A DNA stretch of 64,000 nt from Cordilura impudica. Lineage: Eukaryota > Arthropoda > Insecta > Diptera > Scathophagidae. The stretch lies in NCBI GenBank assembly GCA_963682025.1, contig OY821521.1, positions 100,741,354 through 100,805,353 of the forward strand, written 5' to 3'. The notes beneath the pieces were generated by a model. The model was not told the origin of the DNA, searched no databases, and saw only the letters and a list, made by a program, of their open reading frames with translations. The translations under genes and the position numbers were made by a program. Positions 42,291 through 55,379 of this stretch are shown here, one piece after another; the first letter of the stretch is position 1; the number at the start of each line of letters is the position of its first letter.

Positions 42291-43215
42291 ATTATATTTT
42301 ATTTAAAGTTATCCTAAACCTAAATTATAATTTATTATAATTTATTTATGTATGATACTTGACTTTTCCATAAACGAGTATAAACGTAGTGCTGCAATAC
42401 AAACAACACACAATGTTAATTACGTTTGAGCAATGGAGTTGTGAAATTCAATTTATTTTTGTTGCATACTTTTGGGCAGTAAAAACGTATTAACCCACTG
42501 AGACCAAATAAATGGAAACTTTAAACAGTTATATATAATAAAGCAGAATGCTTCTTATGTTTATGATTTATTTTGTTTAAAAATGTTTCGAATACAGATT
42601 TTAAATAAAAAGCTAACTTAAAACATAATCTTTAAACTAAGAAAAACCACAAAACTTTCAAATTTGCATGTCAACACACCTTTTTATTCCATCATTTGAG
42701 AACATGTAAAATTTCAGTGACTCCATATCTCGTATATGATTGTATTCCCAGCAAAAAAAAAAAGATAAATACTTCTAAAGAAATATCCAAGATATTATAT
42801 ACAAAGTAAGAGCAATTCGTTTCGTTTTGAATATTTACAGCGTACACTGCAAATAGTTTTGAAAAATTTTAGGTTTTCCTGTAACAATATAGTATTAAAA
42901 TTCTATGGTTATTCGAGCCAATAAGACTTACTACTCCTACTAGTTAAAATTGTTTTTATTTCACTTTGTTTTCGTACGTTTTATTATTTGCTGGGTATTA
43001 GCAAGAACTGCCTAATGGGTGGTTTAGTATGTAATTGTAAATTGTTTGAGCTATAACGTGGACAAACTTATATGATTCATGCTTGCAGTTACTTAAGTAC
43101 TTCCGCCCATTTCATGCTTAATTCTCAGAAAACCATTAAAAACAATTGTTCGCCTAGAAATATCTACATACTTCAATAGTTTTACTTTAAAAATAATCCT
43201 CGGTGAGCATGAATT

Positions 43216-43236
43216 ACACACACACACACACACACA
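43216..43236. repeat. (CA)n microsatellite
   Basis: An uninterrupted AC repeat of about ten units. Confidence 0.9.
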
Positions 43237-44644
43237 TACATGAACATAACTACCTTTGCAATTTTAGCTGGATACAAGTATATGGAAAATGCACGCGATC
43301 CACAATTACTTTTCCACCACCACCACTACATGCAAACATTCATACAATTGCAAATTCCCACTACACCTGCAATACTGTAATTGCATATTGAATCATTTCA
43401 AAAGTTAAATTAGTTTGCAAAATGTGTTGATACTTGTTCTAAAACAATAACTACAACAAAAATTGGGTGTTACAATTTTAACTTATTTCCTTCAAATTGT
43501 TTGCTTTATTTTAACTACTTGATAATTATGTTAATGGGCACAAAGTAAAATGACACCGGGTAAAGTTTCTTTTAAAATTCATTATAAAAATATAAAAAAA
43601 GGAATGTGGTCTTTAAGAATTCTTTGTAGAATATTTTAAAAACACCATCTCGATTTTATAAATAAGTAATCTATAGACACCGAAGTTATATGACTTATTA
43701 CTAAGCCAATGAATTTCATGCATTTAAAATAGAAAGGTATGCGAAAAATATGAATAAGTGGTTACAAACGCTTACGAAATTTAAAAAAAAATAATCGGTT
43801 CAGTGATCTTGCTATAATACAATAAAACGCGTGTTCACAATTTGAACAATAAATTTAAAATAAAATTTGACAATGGGGCGTGAAATATTCCATACAATGC
43901 TAAATTTTAACTTACAAATTAATTTTATATTTATAAATAATGCAGAAGGTGTCACAATATTTAACTTTTTTTTATTACAAATCTTTATTTTAATATTTTA
44001 TATTTTTAAATTTTGCCACAAATAAAATTTCTAAACATGGTAAATGACCGTTCCACTCCGACGGAAGCTATTGGTGCATATTAAAATGGTGCTTAATCAA
44101 TTAAAATGTAATGTAAAAAAATACTAACAATAAGTAAATTTTTTTTTTAATTCGTCTTTTGTTGTAAAACTTTTACTAGTTACTTTTAATTTTCTATTAA
44201 ATTTGCCTTTTAGAGAATAAATTTTGTTCACGACATCTTCAATCAATTGAAAGAATTAAATTCATTTAATTGTGCAATAGTATCGACAAGAAACAATAAA
44301 AATGTGTGCATCTGCTATTCAGCAGTCTCCAACCCTGTCCCCCAGCTAGCTAATTTCGGTTGTGGTGGAATAGTTTTTTTTTTTTTTGTAAATTTTTAAC
44401 AAAATAATTCATATTTAATTAAAATAGGAAATTATAGTAAAATATGCTAAAATTTGCATTTATAGCAAAATATGTATGCAGAAATATGGAATATATGCAC
44501 TAACCCATCGATGTCAGTTTATTGCAAATTTATTTACTTATATTAAACAAAGTCTAAAACATCTATCATGTATTCACATTATGATCCTATGGCTACTTAT
44601 TAAATTTAAAAAATAATTATAATCTGTATAGATATTTATTCTGA

Positions 44645-44905
44645 AATGATTTAGAAAGATCCGTCCATACATACATCTGGCTGTGTGTGTCCATGTAAAT
44701 TGTAGCTTTACAGATCACAAATGGAGAGCTATTAAAATGAAATTTGATATATACAAGTAGATGTCATCTGCTAAGAGATGAACTCCACTGAAAAGCAGTG
44801 CATTTTTAATTATTGCAAAATCAAAAAATTTGGTCCTAGGATATAAAATTATAAAATACATATATTTCAAGCTAGAAAAATTAAATTTTATATGAAATAT
44901 TCGAC
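44645..44905 (+). repeat. Old hairpin-family fragment
   Basis: GATCCGTCC is followed by GTGTGTGTCCATGTAAATTG, then CACAAATGGAGAGCTATTAA and ATGAAATTTGATATATACAA. These correspond to the GTCC microsatellite region and the following body of the complete copies, with many substitutions. Confidence 0.5.
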
Positions 44906-45072
44906 GTTCCCTGTTATTACTTTTAACTGCAGAGTTATTCACTTTCGTTCGATGTGAGATAGCAAGCGAAGTTTCTCTATGGGTAATTAAATTTATTTTT
45001 AAAATTGCAGGTAAAATTACTAGACTTCATAGTCTGAAATAAAAATAATATTTTTCGTAAAAATATATAATT

Positions 45073-46071
45073 TCATGGAAATACAATAGAAATTTCTTTT
45101 GAGTATGAACCTTTAGTGGTCGTATTTTTGAATATAGGATAGGTTACGGTAGATAGATAGATCGCTTGCAAGCGAGTACTCCAAGGCCATATTATATACT
45201 TTAGATAAAATATAGGGCAATGAAAGTATACAAGAGAAGAATATGCGCTATATTCACCCAGTGGAACATCTACCATGTAGCCCAGACCGCTCCTTAAGTC
45301 GTAGGCACTCACAAAGTAGACGTTACACTTATTCCTATGCGTCCACATACATACAGCTACTACAGAAATTGGCTCCTAGAGATCTATGTTGTTGGCCATC
45401 CATCCTATTGTATAGAGTCCATTGAGCACTGGCTGCTTGTCCCTTTACCAAATCCCTTTACATTTGACAAATCAATAAAATCTGGGATATCCTGCAAGAA
45501 GTCAGTTATATCTATATCGTCATCCATTTGAGATAAAATAATTCAAATTTTAGTATCAATTTCTCCTTAACCACATCATTCCCCATGACCGCACTATGTC
45601 CTGGTACCCATATTAACTTCACGGTACGTTGCCGGGTTCGGTTGAGATACCCAATTTATTCCCTTACATATTTGACCTCACTGTTCTCGATTCTAAGCAT
45701 TGGAGATCAATAACATTGTCCACGAAAATATTATTGGTTAATGGATCCATATCCGTTCCAGAACTATTTTCGTTTCTAAGTGAATTACATGAATCTCGTT
45801 CGCCAAGAAATGAAGATCCCCAATTAAACACCTGACCATGACCCTCTCCCTTCTCCCATTTTACAACCGCAGCCTTGTCTATGATAGAGCCTGTTGCCCA
45901 GTCATCAATGAAAGGTATCTTAACTTTCCCGTAAAGGTGAGATATCATCGGTTTCACGATCAATCTGTATCCAGCACACTCTTCGGAAAAATGTACTGTG
46001 TAATCTAGAGCATTGTTCCATCGCCACCGCCGCATTGTGGCACATATTTTGAAAAGGCGGCTACAACTCAT
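45073..46071 (-). pseudogene. RNase H region of another non-LTR retrotransposon (decayed)
   Basis: On the minus strand 46071-45664 includes ICATMRRWRWNNALDYTVHF, IVKPMISHLY, IDDWATGSIIDKAAVVKWEK and NNIFVDNVIDLQCLESRTVR. In shifted frames at about 45,640-45,540 it continues LNRTRQRTVKLIWVPGHSAV and MGND. KLIWVPGHS.V.GN is the RNase H signature found after RT in several dipteran LINEs, and W.TGS is the usual start of that domain in them. The catalytic acidic residues are mostly lost. The downstream part to 45,073 contains DDDIDITDFLQDIPDFIDL, not recognised. Confidence 0.55.
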
Positions 46072-46530
46072 TTTTTTATGGTTGCCGATTTTAAAGTTAT
46101 GTTACTCATTTGAAAGTAAATACCAGTGAACCTCGGAAGCCAGAATTTTGCTAAAATTAAAAATTACTTAGTAACTATTAATTTGTACATGATTATAACT
46201 TTTTTGTTTTAACAGATTTTAAATAAAAGCCAACTTTTTATAATTATACGACTTATAAGCTATAAGTTGTAAAAAAACTAAAGGCTTTGTGTCTTTGAGG
46301 AATTTTAAAACTTAAAAAAAAGTTCCATATTGGCCGAAAATCTCCTACTTAATAGAAAAAAAAAAATATTTTTCTCTGTGCACAGATTTGCAACGTTCTT
46401 TTTTAAAGTATTTTGTCCTTAATGCAAATCTGGAGACAAAAACTTTTTATCAAATCGTCTTCTTGAGATGTAGCTCTTATAACTTTTGGCGGACCCTAGC
46501 CATGAAAACATGTGGCCCAATATTGAAATA
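46072..46530. other. A+T-rich DNA, nothing recognised
   Basis: No motif or repeat supported. Confidence 0.5.
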
Positions 46531-47869
46531 CACTCAAACCTCATTTTATGCGATTAATTCGTTCCGCAAAAATCCGCATAAATCGAATTCGCATAAAATG
46601 ATACACTAGTTCCATATAAAAATGAATGATTCGTTTTTGAATATAAAAAATTCGCATAAATTCAAATCAAAACATTAAAATTCAAATAAAATCGCATAAA
46701 AAAGTCAACAAAAAAAATTATTTCATTTATTTTTGTCCATTTTATTATCGGAAAAAGCAAATATTTTTAGTACAACAATTTTTAAATGGTAAATATTCTA
46801 TTCAGATGTACTTTGTTCACTTTTACGATAAAAAACACTAAATGCACTTTTAAATATTGTACATATGTATGTATGTATGTATATATTTCAGTACAACGTA
46901 GAAACTATCAATTACACGTGTAAAAAATTCTGAGAATTGTTATTTTCCGGCCAAGACGTGCATCAGTGTTGCCAACTGCTTTAAATTAAAATGTGTAATA
47001 ATGACACAAAAAAAATAATAACAAGTAAGAAAATTATAGTCGGTCTAGACCGACTATACGATACCCTATACCATGCGTTTAGAAACTCTATCTCTTAGGC
47101 CCAACTAACTGGACATAGAAAATAAGCAAAAACCAAATTTGAGTGGGATTTTTATTAATTTTTTTTGGCTGCAGATATGAAAAAGTTCATATCGGATGAT
47201 ATATCTATAAAGGGACTAGGTTCAAAAATGGACCGATCCTGATCATGTTTGGTAAAGTCTCTTTTATTTTGCAAAAATATATACAAACAAAATTTGAGAA
47301 GAATCAGTGCAATATTTTTGTTTTTAAAAGATTTAAGTGAAGATCGGGAAGCAGCTCTATGGGGCCAAAGGGATCATTTTTGGACTACTCATTAATGGAT
47401 GTAATGAACGCATACAAACCCAATTTGAGTAAGATTTATATGACAATTTGGATCTTATGGCAATTTATGTCGATTTCATAGGGGTAATTTGTATGAGGGC
47501 TAGGTCTGAACATGGACCGATTCTCACCAATTTCAATAGCGTTCATCCCATGGCCGATAGAAGCTTACATACCAAATGTCATCAAAATATATTCATATTT
47601 GCGACCTGCAGTTTGATTACAAGGTTTACATGGACACACAGACGGAAGAACGGACGGACGGACGGACGGACATTGTCAAGTCAACTCAGAAAGTGATTCT
47701 GATTCGATCGGTACAATTAAAGATGGGTCTAGGTCAAATATTTTTGGTTGTTACAAACAGCAGCACAAAGTCATTATACCCAAACCACATAGTGGTATAG
47801 GGTATACAAATTAGAGACCGCATAAATTCGAATTCGCATAGAAAATTCACATAAAACGAGTTTTGAGTG
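46531..47869. mobile_element. Non-autonomous Tigger/pogo-type element carrying a nested repeat
   Basis: Left end CACTCAAACCTCATTTTATG and the reverse complement of the right end CACTCAAAACTCGTTTTATG differ at two positions. TA flanks both ends (46,529-46,530 and 47,870-47,871). Subterminal CGCATAAATTCG-like words recur on both sides. A complete hairpin-ended repeat (47,020-47,807) lies inside it. The remaining element DNA is about 550 bp and non-coding. Confidence 0.8.
47020..47807 (-). mobile_element. Hairpin-ended (HINE-like) repeat nested in the Tigger-type element
   Basis: Starts AACAAGTAAGAAAATT, has the perfect palindrome AGTCGGTCTAGACCGACT, then ACGATACCCTATACCATG. The GGACGGACGGACGGACGGAC microsatellite is near 47,652, and it ends TAGTGGTATAGGGTATA. 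Length is about 788 bp. Nesting shows it is younger than its host. Confidence 0.9.
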
Positions 47870-47987
47870 TAATTAACATAAAAATTATATAAAAAAAATA
47901 TTAGTTTTCAAAAAAAATTACCTCTAAATATAACGAATTCTTTCCCGAGTATCTGGACACTTGTAGGAATTTTATTAGCTTGATTAT

Positions 47988-48425
47988 AAACAAGTAAGAG
48001 TGTTAAATTCGGCTGTGCCGAATCTTTGATACCCTCCACCTCGGTTTGAGTCTTGATAATAAATGTAAATGAAAATGTAAACAATTTGTTAAACTTAATA
48101 CCAAAAAAATTATTTCAGCAAATTCTTTGGGTTGGTTTTCTTCTTTTCTATGATTTCGGATTTATTTCGGTGTTTGCTTTTTGGTCATCGTGGTTGCTGA
48201 TCGGCATGCATTTTGGTTATATAACTATATGCATGCGTTTCCGGTTATATGACATAACTTCTCGTTTAATTTAGTTTTTGCTAATTAAATAGCTCGCCCT
48301 AACCTCCATTGCAAAGGTAATGGTTGTGTAGAGTGGCTATATGCATTAAATCGTGCTAATTGGAGATGGCTGTATAGTTTCTTTTAACTGGCCAAATATT
48401 TCTTCATTGTGGCCATATAGGTCGG
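47988..48425 (-). repeat. Hairpin-type family 2 end and probable body
   Basis: AAACAAGTAAGAGTGTTAA is followed by ATTCGGCTGTGCCGAAT and CTTTGATACCCTCCACC, the inverse of the terminus at 34,126-34,189. The body is not delimited; GGTTGTGTAGAGTGGCTATA and GGCCATATAGGTCGGATGG near 48,330-48,430 may be its far part. Confidence 0.6.
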
Positions 48426-49653
48426 ATGGAGTAACAAAATAATAACCAAAAAAAAAGCTCTCTCAACTTTTTTTTTTAAATATTGCCATATTTTGAAAAC
48501 ATAGAGAATAAATTTATAATAATAAATAATCAAATTAGGGATGAAAAACGCAAAAAACGAAAAGTCCCAAACATTTTAAATAAAATAATTTAATGTTATC
48601 TTTATTTTCTGAAAAACTTCAAATTTTCATCCAAAAAAAATTGTGAAAATTTATATATAAAAAATAACATTCTCATAAAATTACGTTTACTTATGTAACA
48701 ATTTTTATGTTAGCAATTCTTAAATATCATTTGAGGTTTTCTTAAATTCATTGAATTTAAATTAATATCGACAAATCTGTTTTTCTATTTATTTAAATTG
48801 TAAAGGAGTGGCATCTCTGTCAAAATAAGCGAAAAACACAAAGAATAGAAAAAAACAAATTACTTCGTGTTTGACAGGATGATTTTATGTTTATGTTTAA
48901 TATCTTTATTTTTTTTACTAATATTTCTGTTTATTTATTTGAAAATGAAATAATGAATTGAATATGCTATTTAATTTTTTTATTTATATAAAAAAGTTTT
49001 TTAATTAAAGCAAAATATTTTCACTATTTCATGATTTTTATTTATGTATGACGACATTTCAACCTAAAAATTTAAGTTTTTATCGATTGGATAAACAACA
49101 CAAAAATGGTTGTCGTTTAGATAACAACAACAGCTGACTTTAACAATAGCGAATATCGTTTCAAAATTTTACTGATAATTTTGCAATTTTCTTTTTTTTA
49201 CAATTCGACTATCGTTCAAAGAAGTTACTGAATCGCGGTACTGAAAAGTTATTAATATCTCCTGAATGGCAATATTTTTTTTAAATGTAAACATTTTTAA
49301 ATGTAAAGATATTTCTAAATTTAAAATTATTATTTCCGACGTTTTGATATGATTTTCTGAATCTCAATTAATATTTTCTAATTTATAATTGGAAATTTTA
49401 TTTTCAGTTTTTATTATAATTGATATTTTCTTAAATTTGAATGGAAAATTTAAAAAGTGAAATTTTGTATTTATGTGAATAATAATGCTTTATTAATTAT
49501 AAACAATTTTTAAAAATTAGATGTAATCGCAATCAGATATTTTATAGGTAAAGCAGAATAATAATTCTATATAACTATGTAGAACTGTTTTGTAAGCAAA
49601 AAACTCATTGACGAACTCGGTAACTCTATTTTGTAAAGACAACAAAAAGTTAA
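48426..49653. other. A+T-rich DNA, nothing recognised
   Basis: Long A and T runs, no coding similarity. Confidence 0.5.
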
Positions 49654-50229
49654 CCCCCCAATCTCACATCACACTGAAATTGTAAAATCGTTGTGTACGT
49701 ATTATCAACGAAAAATTGTTCGAATTAGTGGAATCCATCGCCATTAAATTTTATGCTCAAACATCTGACTGCAATCTCATTTTTAAAATGTTGTCGAAGC
49801 GTAAACTTGAAAAAATTTGTATACTTCTCTATCTTATTTTATTTTAAGTAGAGTTACCAAGTTTATTATACAGGCACATGTTTGAGGGAAAATGTTTACA
49901 TTTATTATTATTAGTATTATTTTAATAATAGTTAATAATATTTATGCTCTATAATTAACAAACTTGCGTTTTTGTATGCGCATTTCAAAAAATAAATCAT
50001 TATAATAGATTTAACAAGTTAAAACTTTAATTACAATTTTACAGAATCCAGTAAATTTGCATTAAATTTATAACAGGGTAACATTAATCATCGTTAGTGT
50101 CTGCCACTACTCGCACGAAAAATTTGGTGCCATTAGTGTGACCACTGCGGAAAATGTGTGTGTATTAGTAAAAAAAAATGTGAGTGTATTGAGTTTTTCG
50201 AACTTGCAGTGTGATGTGAGATTGGTGGG
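49654..50229. mobile_element. 576-bp MITE with TAA target duplication
   Basis: Left end CCCCCCAATCTCACATCACA and the reverse complement of the right end CCCACCAATCTCACATCACA differ at one position. Both continue CTG. TAA lies at 49,651-49,653 and 50,230-50,232. This is PIF/Harbinger-like by target site. No ORF of note. Confidence 0.85.
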
Positions 50230-50384
50230 TAATATGCCAAACTTATGTTCATATTTGTAAAAGAATAATGAAAAAACGTATGAAATAAGAGACCAACCCG
50301 TGTATACTCTCAACATTGTTCTGTATGATATCTAGTTGAATATATTAACATTCATGTTAAAATAGAAATAACTATTGCAAAGCT

Positions 50385-50580
50385 AATTAGAACAAACAAA
50401 AATTATGGCGGCATCTACTGTGGCATAGTCACGCTGAGCAAAATGAAGTGACACTCTGTTAATACAAAAGAAATGTATTTTCCCCACAACAAAATACTGC
50501 AGAATTTTATGTAAATAAAATAACCGATTTATTTCTAACATGCAGTTACTATGAATATACATACATACATATATATAATA
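50385..50580. repeat. Diverged copy of the 276-bp repeat unit found at 53.3 kb
   Basis: AATTATGGCGGCATCTACTG, then AATGTATTTTCCCCACAACA and AAATACTGCAGAATTTTATG follow the same order as ATATTGTGGTGGCATCTACG, ATGGATTTTCCCTTTAACAA and AAATATGGCAGAATTCTTTA at 53,347-53,460. Confidence 0.6.
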
Positions 50581-50674
50581 TATGTACATTATTTGTATTA
50601 TTTAATAAGTGTATGTATGTATATTTAAATATTACACACAAAAAATACAACATCAAACGTTACTTTTGTGTTTT

Positions 50675-52206
50675 TCTCTTTAAATAAATTAATACATAAA
50701 TTTTTTTGCTAAATTTACATTTGGGCAATTCACAACAGGTGTTGTATATTGTATGTTGTATTGAAATACACAATACAATCATTTGTTGTGAACACTCAGT
50801 TGTATTTTCATATTGTAAAACGCTTTCTTTAGTAATTTTCGATCCAACGAGGAAAGATCGCTTCGTCGCTTCTGCTATTTTGTATAAGAGAAAACACTTG
50901 TCAGTGTTTGCTTTTTGGTCGTGAGATATACCCTGGAGTTTTAGTTACGTACCTCTTGCATTTTAATTTATAATGAAAAAAAAAAATGTTAAATGTTTAG
51001 GTTGGTACTGAAAGAGAAAATACATACTAAAAATATAAGCATTAATTTTTATATAAATAAACTTATCGATGTATTTGCGTTATTTGCATTATTAGCCATA
51101 TTTTATTTTATAATTATTTATGCTGATAATATTCTATGTATTTGTTTTTTCTTTTTCATAAAAACTGGCATTCACTTGGAACTGATATGTTATGATACAA
51201 TATACAACATTTACTAAACATAGCAAATGAAGTTGGATCGTGTATCAGATTTTTCAGTGAAAATTACCAACAACAATTTTACACTATTGTAAAGTGATAC
51301 ACGATACAACAGATACAACGATACATTACCCATTGTGAATTGCCCAATTGTTTTTTTTTTATTAACAACTAGGTATTTTAGCATTATTTGATTTAGATGT
51401 TGGTGAATTTTTACTCCCTTTATATTAACTCGTAGTGTCTGCTTGTCGAAAAAATTTTGGATCGATTTTAACCACTTTCCCGTGACCCAATCGATCTGAA
51501 ATTTTGCAGGCAGGCTTGTGGCAATGACAGAAATGATCTAACATATTTTTTTAGTGATGGAAACTTTTAAATTTTTCTACCAGAGTTGATAAAAAAATGT
51601 ACAAAGGGTTTGTTTTTGTTATATTATTACCATAACGACCACAAAAACAACAAGTCCAGCTATGAAAACAATGCAACATTTAGAATAACAACAAGAACAA
51701 TATAGAAATATCATGTTTTTCATTTTTTTTTACTTTTTCAGAGATTTCCCTGGACCTGTTCCACCGATTTTAATGATTTTTGAAGTAGAAATCTTTCCAT
51801 GAATTTGGTGAATCATTCTCACTAAAAATGATCACTGTAGCTCCACTATTGAGGGCGTGATCGTGACAAGAACAACATAGAAAATTGTTTTTTTTTCAAG
51901 ACTTTTTTAGTTCTTCATTCAAATCTCGGGCCCTAATCGACCGATTTGGACGATTTTAAATAGCAAACTTCTCAGGATGTTAGTGAATCATTTTTATGTC
52001 AACGAGTACCCTAGCTGCCGGATTGATGCCGTCATCGTGATTTCCACAGACGGACAGACGGACAGACGGACATCACTATATCAACTCCGGTTGTTATAAG
52101 GATCACAAATATATAAATTTTATGGGGTCCAAAATTTTTTTTCTAATTATTACAAACGGAATGACAAACTTATATATACCCTCTACACACTGGAGTGGAG
52201 GGTATA
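50675..52206. mobile_element. DINE-like family 3, copy 1, interrupted by a MITE
   Basis: The left part TTTAAATAAATTAATACATA (50,681) and the right part from about 51,350 to 52,206 together match the copy at 55,380-56,260. Landmarks are CAATCGATCTGAAATTTTGC, ATTTTAATGATTTTTGAAGT, GACGGACAGACGGACAGACG and the terminal hairpin ACCCTCTACACACTGGAGTG then GAGGGT. The microsatellite and terminal hairpin recall DINE-1 elements. The 50,721-51,347 MITE separates the two parts. Confidence 0.7.
50721..51347. mobile_element. 627-bp MITE nested in the family 3 repeat
   Basis: The termini TTGGGCAATTCACAA and TTGTGAATTGCCCAA are perfect 15-bp inverse complements. Subterminal words such as GTATATTGTATGTTGTATTG and ATACACGATACAACAGATAC are partly inverted. 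No clear target duplication. No gene. Confidence 0.75.
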
Positions 52207-52284
52207 ACAACTCTACAACAGCAACAATGACAGTCATATGTTTTTCAAATAGGAAAAAACTGTTTATGTGTTAGTTTCGGTCAT

Positions 52285-53075
52285 TCCCCAGTATGCATTG
52301 AAATATTATTTCTCCAATGTTGGAGAAAAGTTAAGTTCTTAAATAGATGTCAAATGTAATTCTCAACTTGGGTTGAACAATTTTTCTCCTTGTTTGCTTT
52401 CAACTTGACATCAAGTTGAGACTTAACATTTTTTCCAATCTTTGAGAAACATTTTTACTCTCAATTGGATATCCAACACTTTTCTCCACTTGAGACCAAA
52501 CATTTTTTCAACTTGAATACGATTTGTGTTAAGTCTGAGATATTATTTAAATATGTCATAATTAATAAATTAAATTAAAAAATGCCAAAAAAGTACAAAT
52601 AAATCATTGATATATTTTTAATTATTTCTGCTTTTTGTCGAATTTTTCAAAAAATGTACAACTAATTAATTCATTTATTTTTAATTCTAGATTTTAAAAA
52701 ATGTACATAATATGTACATTTAATGTTAAATATGTACATAGTAATGTTAAATATATAATGAAATTAAATTGAAACATTAAAAAAAGTACATTGTTTTCAT
52801 TTCTAAAATTAGTATAATATTTTTTTATATGGCAATTCCGTACCTTCCATTTGATACCGATTGGAAATATTTCTTTGCTATCAAGTTGAGAATCACAAAT
52901 TTCTCAATTTGATAACTATGAAAATCGCCATATAAAAAATGTGCCTTTTAAGTTGAGAAGACTATATTCGAACTATTGAGGGCATTTGAGAATTAACGTT
53001 GGAGATTTGAGAAATGTATTTGATCTCAAATGCACCTCAAGTTGATAGCAAACAAAAATGTTTATTGGGACATTT
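52285..53075. repeat. Possible MITE rich in TCAACTTGA words
   Basis: CTCAACTT/AAGTTGAG words occur repeatedly in both orientations (52,360-52,510 and 52,880-53,050). The ends TCCCCAGTATGCATTGAAAT and the reverse complement of the right side TCCCAATAAACATTTTTGTT are loosely similar. It looks like an old inverted-repeat element; borders are approximate. Confidence 0.45.
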
Positions 53076-53336
53076 ATTGTAGGGTCGTTTGCACACACAC
53101 AAAAAATAGAAAATAAATTGTCAATAAGCAAAGCAAGTGGCTTCGAAATTCGATGATGCCAGTTAATCATTTTTTGTTCACGCGGAATTTATAATTGGAG
53201 GAAATTTTTCTCGAGAAATGTATTTTCCGTGAGAAAGAAATTCCTTGAGAATATTCATAATTGGGATGAATAACTTTTAATTGGAACTTTTTAGTCAGAA
53301 TAAATCATAATTCTAGTTAGATATTGGTTAATATTT

Positions 53337-53888
53337 AATTAGAAAAAATATTGTGGTGGCATCTACGCAATTATTGAGGCAGTCATGGAAAAATTAAATG
53401 CAAGTCTGTTTTTTTTAATATAACAAAAATGGATTTTCCCTTTAACAAAATATGGCAGAATTCTTTATAAATGAAATGCAAAATGGAAAATCAATTTTGT
53501 GCTAATTCTTAACAAAATTAATAAAATATATTTATATGTATTATTATATTTATTAATATTTGTAATTTTATTTGACACAATTTCACACACATTTTTACAG
53601 ATCAACTGTTTTAATTACAAAAAATATTGTGGTGGCATCTACGCAATTATTGAGGCTGTCACGGAAAAATTAAATGCAAGTCTGTTTTTTTTTAATATAA
53701 CAAAAATGGATTTTCCCTTTAACAAAATATGGCAGAATTCTTTATAAATGAAATGCAAAATGGAAAATCAATTTTGTGCTAATTCTTAACAAAATTAATA
53801 AAATATATATATATGTATTATTATATTTATTAATATTTTTAATTTTATTTGACACAATTTCACACACAGTTTTACAGATCAACTGTTT
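53337..53888. repeat. 276-bp tandem duplication, two copies
   Basis: The unit starting TTAATTA.AAAAAATATTGTGG and ending CAGATCAACTGTTTT occurs at about 53,337-53,612 and 53,613-53,888. There are only a few differences (GGCAGTCATGG versus GGCTGTCACGG, one T-run length). No protein is encoded in a shared long frame. Confidence 0.9.
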
Positions 53889-55375
53889 TCAACTGATTTA
53901 GAAGTTTTCTGTTTTTGAAACAGTAGTGCCAATTTGTAACATTTTGTGATGTAATGAAAATCGCAGAATAATAAGTTAATACACAATAAAAAATATTAAA
54001 TTTTTAAGTTTTATATACATATTGCAATAAAAAAAACTTTGGTAAATTTACATTGAAGATGGTCAGAAATGAATGAGAAAAAATATATAGGCATTTTAGA
54101 AAAGCACATTTAATATTAAACTTTATGCACAAAATATATGGGTTTTTGTTGTTTCGAATTTAATTGTGGCTCTAAGTGAAAAGTTTTAGACCGATCGTAT
54201 ATTACATTTTGAGGATCCTCACCTAATATTTTCAAATATTTTAAATTCTTTTTAACTCATTTAACCTCATTACGAAAATAGTAAAACAGTAAATATGGAA
54301 AATCCACGCACCTCAAAAAATTGTTTTCTATGAAATAAATTAAAGACATTTCATATTATACAATTTTCTTTCAAAAATGTATCAATTATTGCAAATTTGA
54401 AATTTGACATATAGTATTTGTACATATATTTGTATAGATTTCGCAGTATGAAAAGAACTATTATTTCTTTATTTAGAATATATGTAAGTATTGCTCGCAA
54501 AAAATTGCAACATCATGAATGAAACACATAGACGACTGCTGGCAGCAGCATTTGTAGTCGTATAGTCAGCTACTTGATTTTTCTGAATACGACAGCAACA
54601 TATAATACAAATGCATTTTTATTTAAATATACAATTACTTTTACTTATTTAAAATGCATTAGTACAACGTAAAAATAAATAAATTAGTTTAACGCCTTTT
54701 GATTATTAATGGAATTATAGCCTTTCATTTTGCGATTTTTTTTTTAAACAAAATAAAATATTTCATAGCAATAACTTCTTTTACATATTTTGTTATATTG
54801 TCAACACTATTTTTGTTTTGTAGCCAACAAAACACACTTGCAGTTTTTTTTTCTATTTGAAGAACATATGACTGCCATTGTTGATGTTGTAGAGTTGTTT
54901 TTTTTTTTTTTTTTGATTTTGTTTCGTTAACTCTTTTGTATTAAAGCACCTCCAATATATGTATCCATTTTAGTTTGCAAATTCAGTATATTTATAATTT
55001 ATTACTTACAGCAAAAAATAATAGAAACAATATTATCAGTTATGCTTACGAAACTATATAAATAGACTTGAAGTTGGCTGCAAAAGCAGTAGCCTGTGTA
55101 AAGAACAAGTTAGCGACATGTAACTGTTACGTAACGTGTCAGCCTTTTTTTCACATGAAAAGTATTGGAACGTTCCGGTTACGTTCGGTTACTGTTTTAA
55201 ATTATTTTCATGTAAAAAAAACAACTGACTCGTTACGGTTACGGTTAGAAAACATTGACCTTTTATATGTATTATAATGCTATGAATGCATTTATCTTTA
55301 TTTTATTTTATTTATATATTCTTTTTTTTTGTATTGTATATTTTTTTTTTTATTATTATTACTATTTCATTTAAT
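53889..55375. other. A+T-rich DNA
   Basis: Near 55,110-55,250 are several CGTTACGGTTACGG/GTAACG-type words in both orientations (ACTGTTACGTAACGTGTCAG). They could be the remains of an inverted-repeat end. Nothing else was recognised. Confidence 0.45.
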
Positions 55376-55379
55376 TATT

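Larger units (their letters stand above)
42291..45070. other. Long A+T-rich stretch without recognised genes
   Basis: Contains a (CA)n microsatellite (43,216-43,236) and a degraded plus-oriented piece of the hairpin-ended family at about 44,650-44,790 (GTGTGTGTCCATGTAAATTG, ATGAAATTTGATATATACAA). Otherwise no coding similarity was seen. Confidence 0.55.

Noticed and set aside
43203..43391. ORF starting in the (CA)n repeat
   Set aside because: His/Thr-rich start is just the translated microsatellite; no similarity afterwards.
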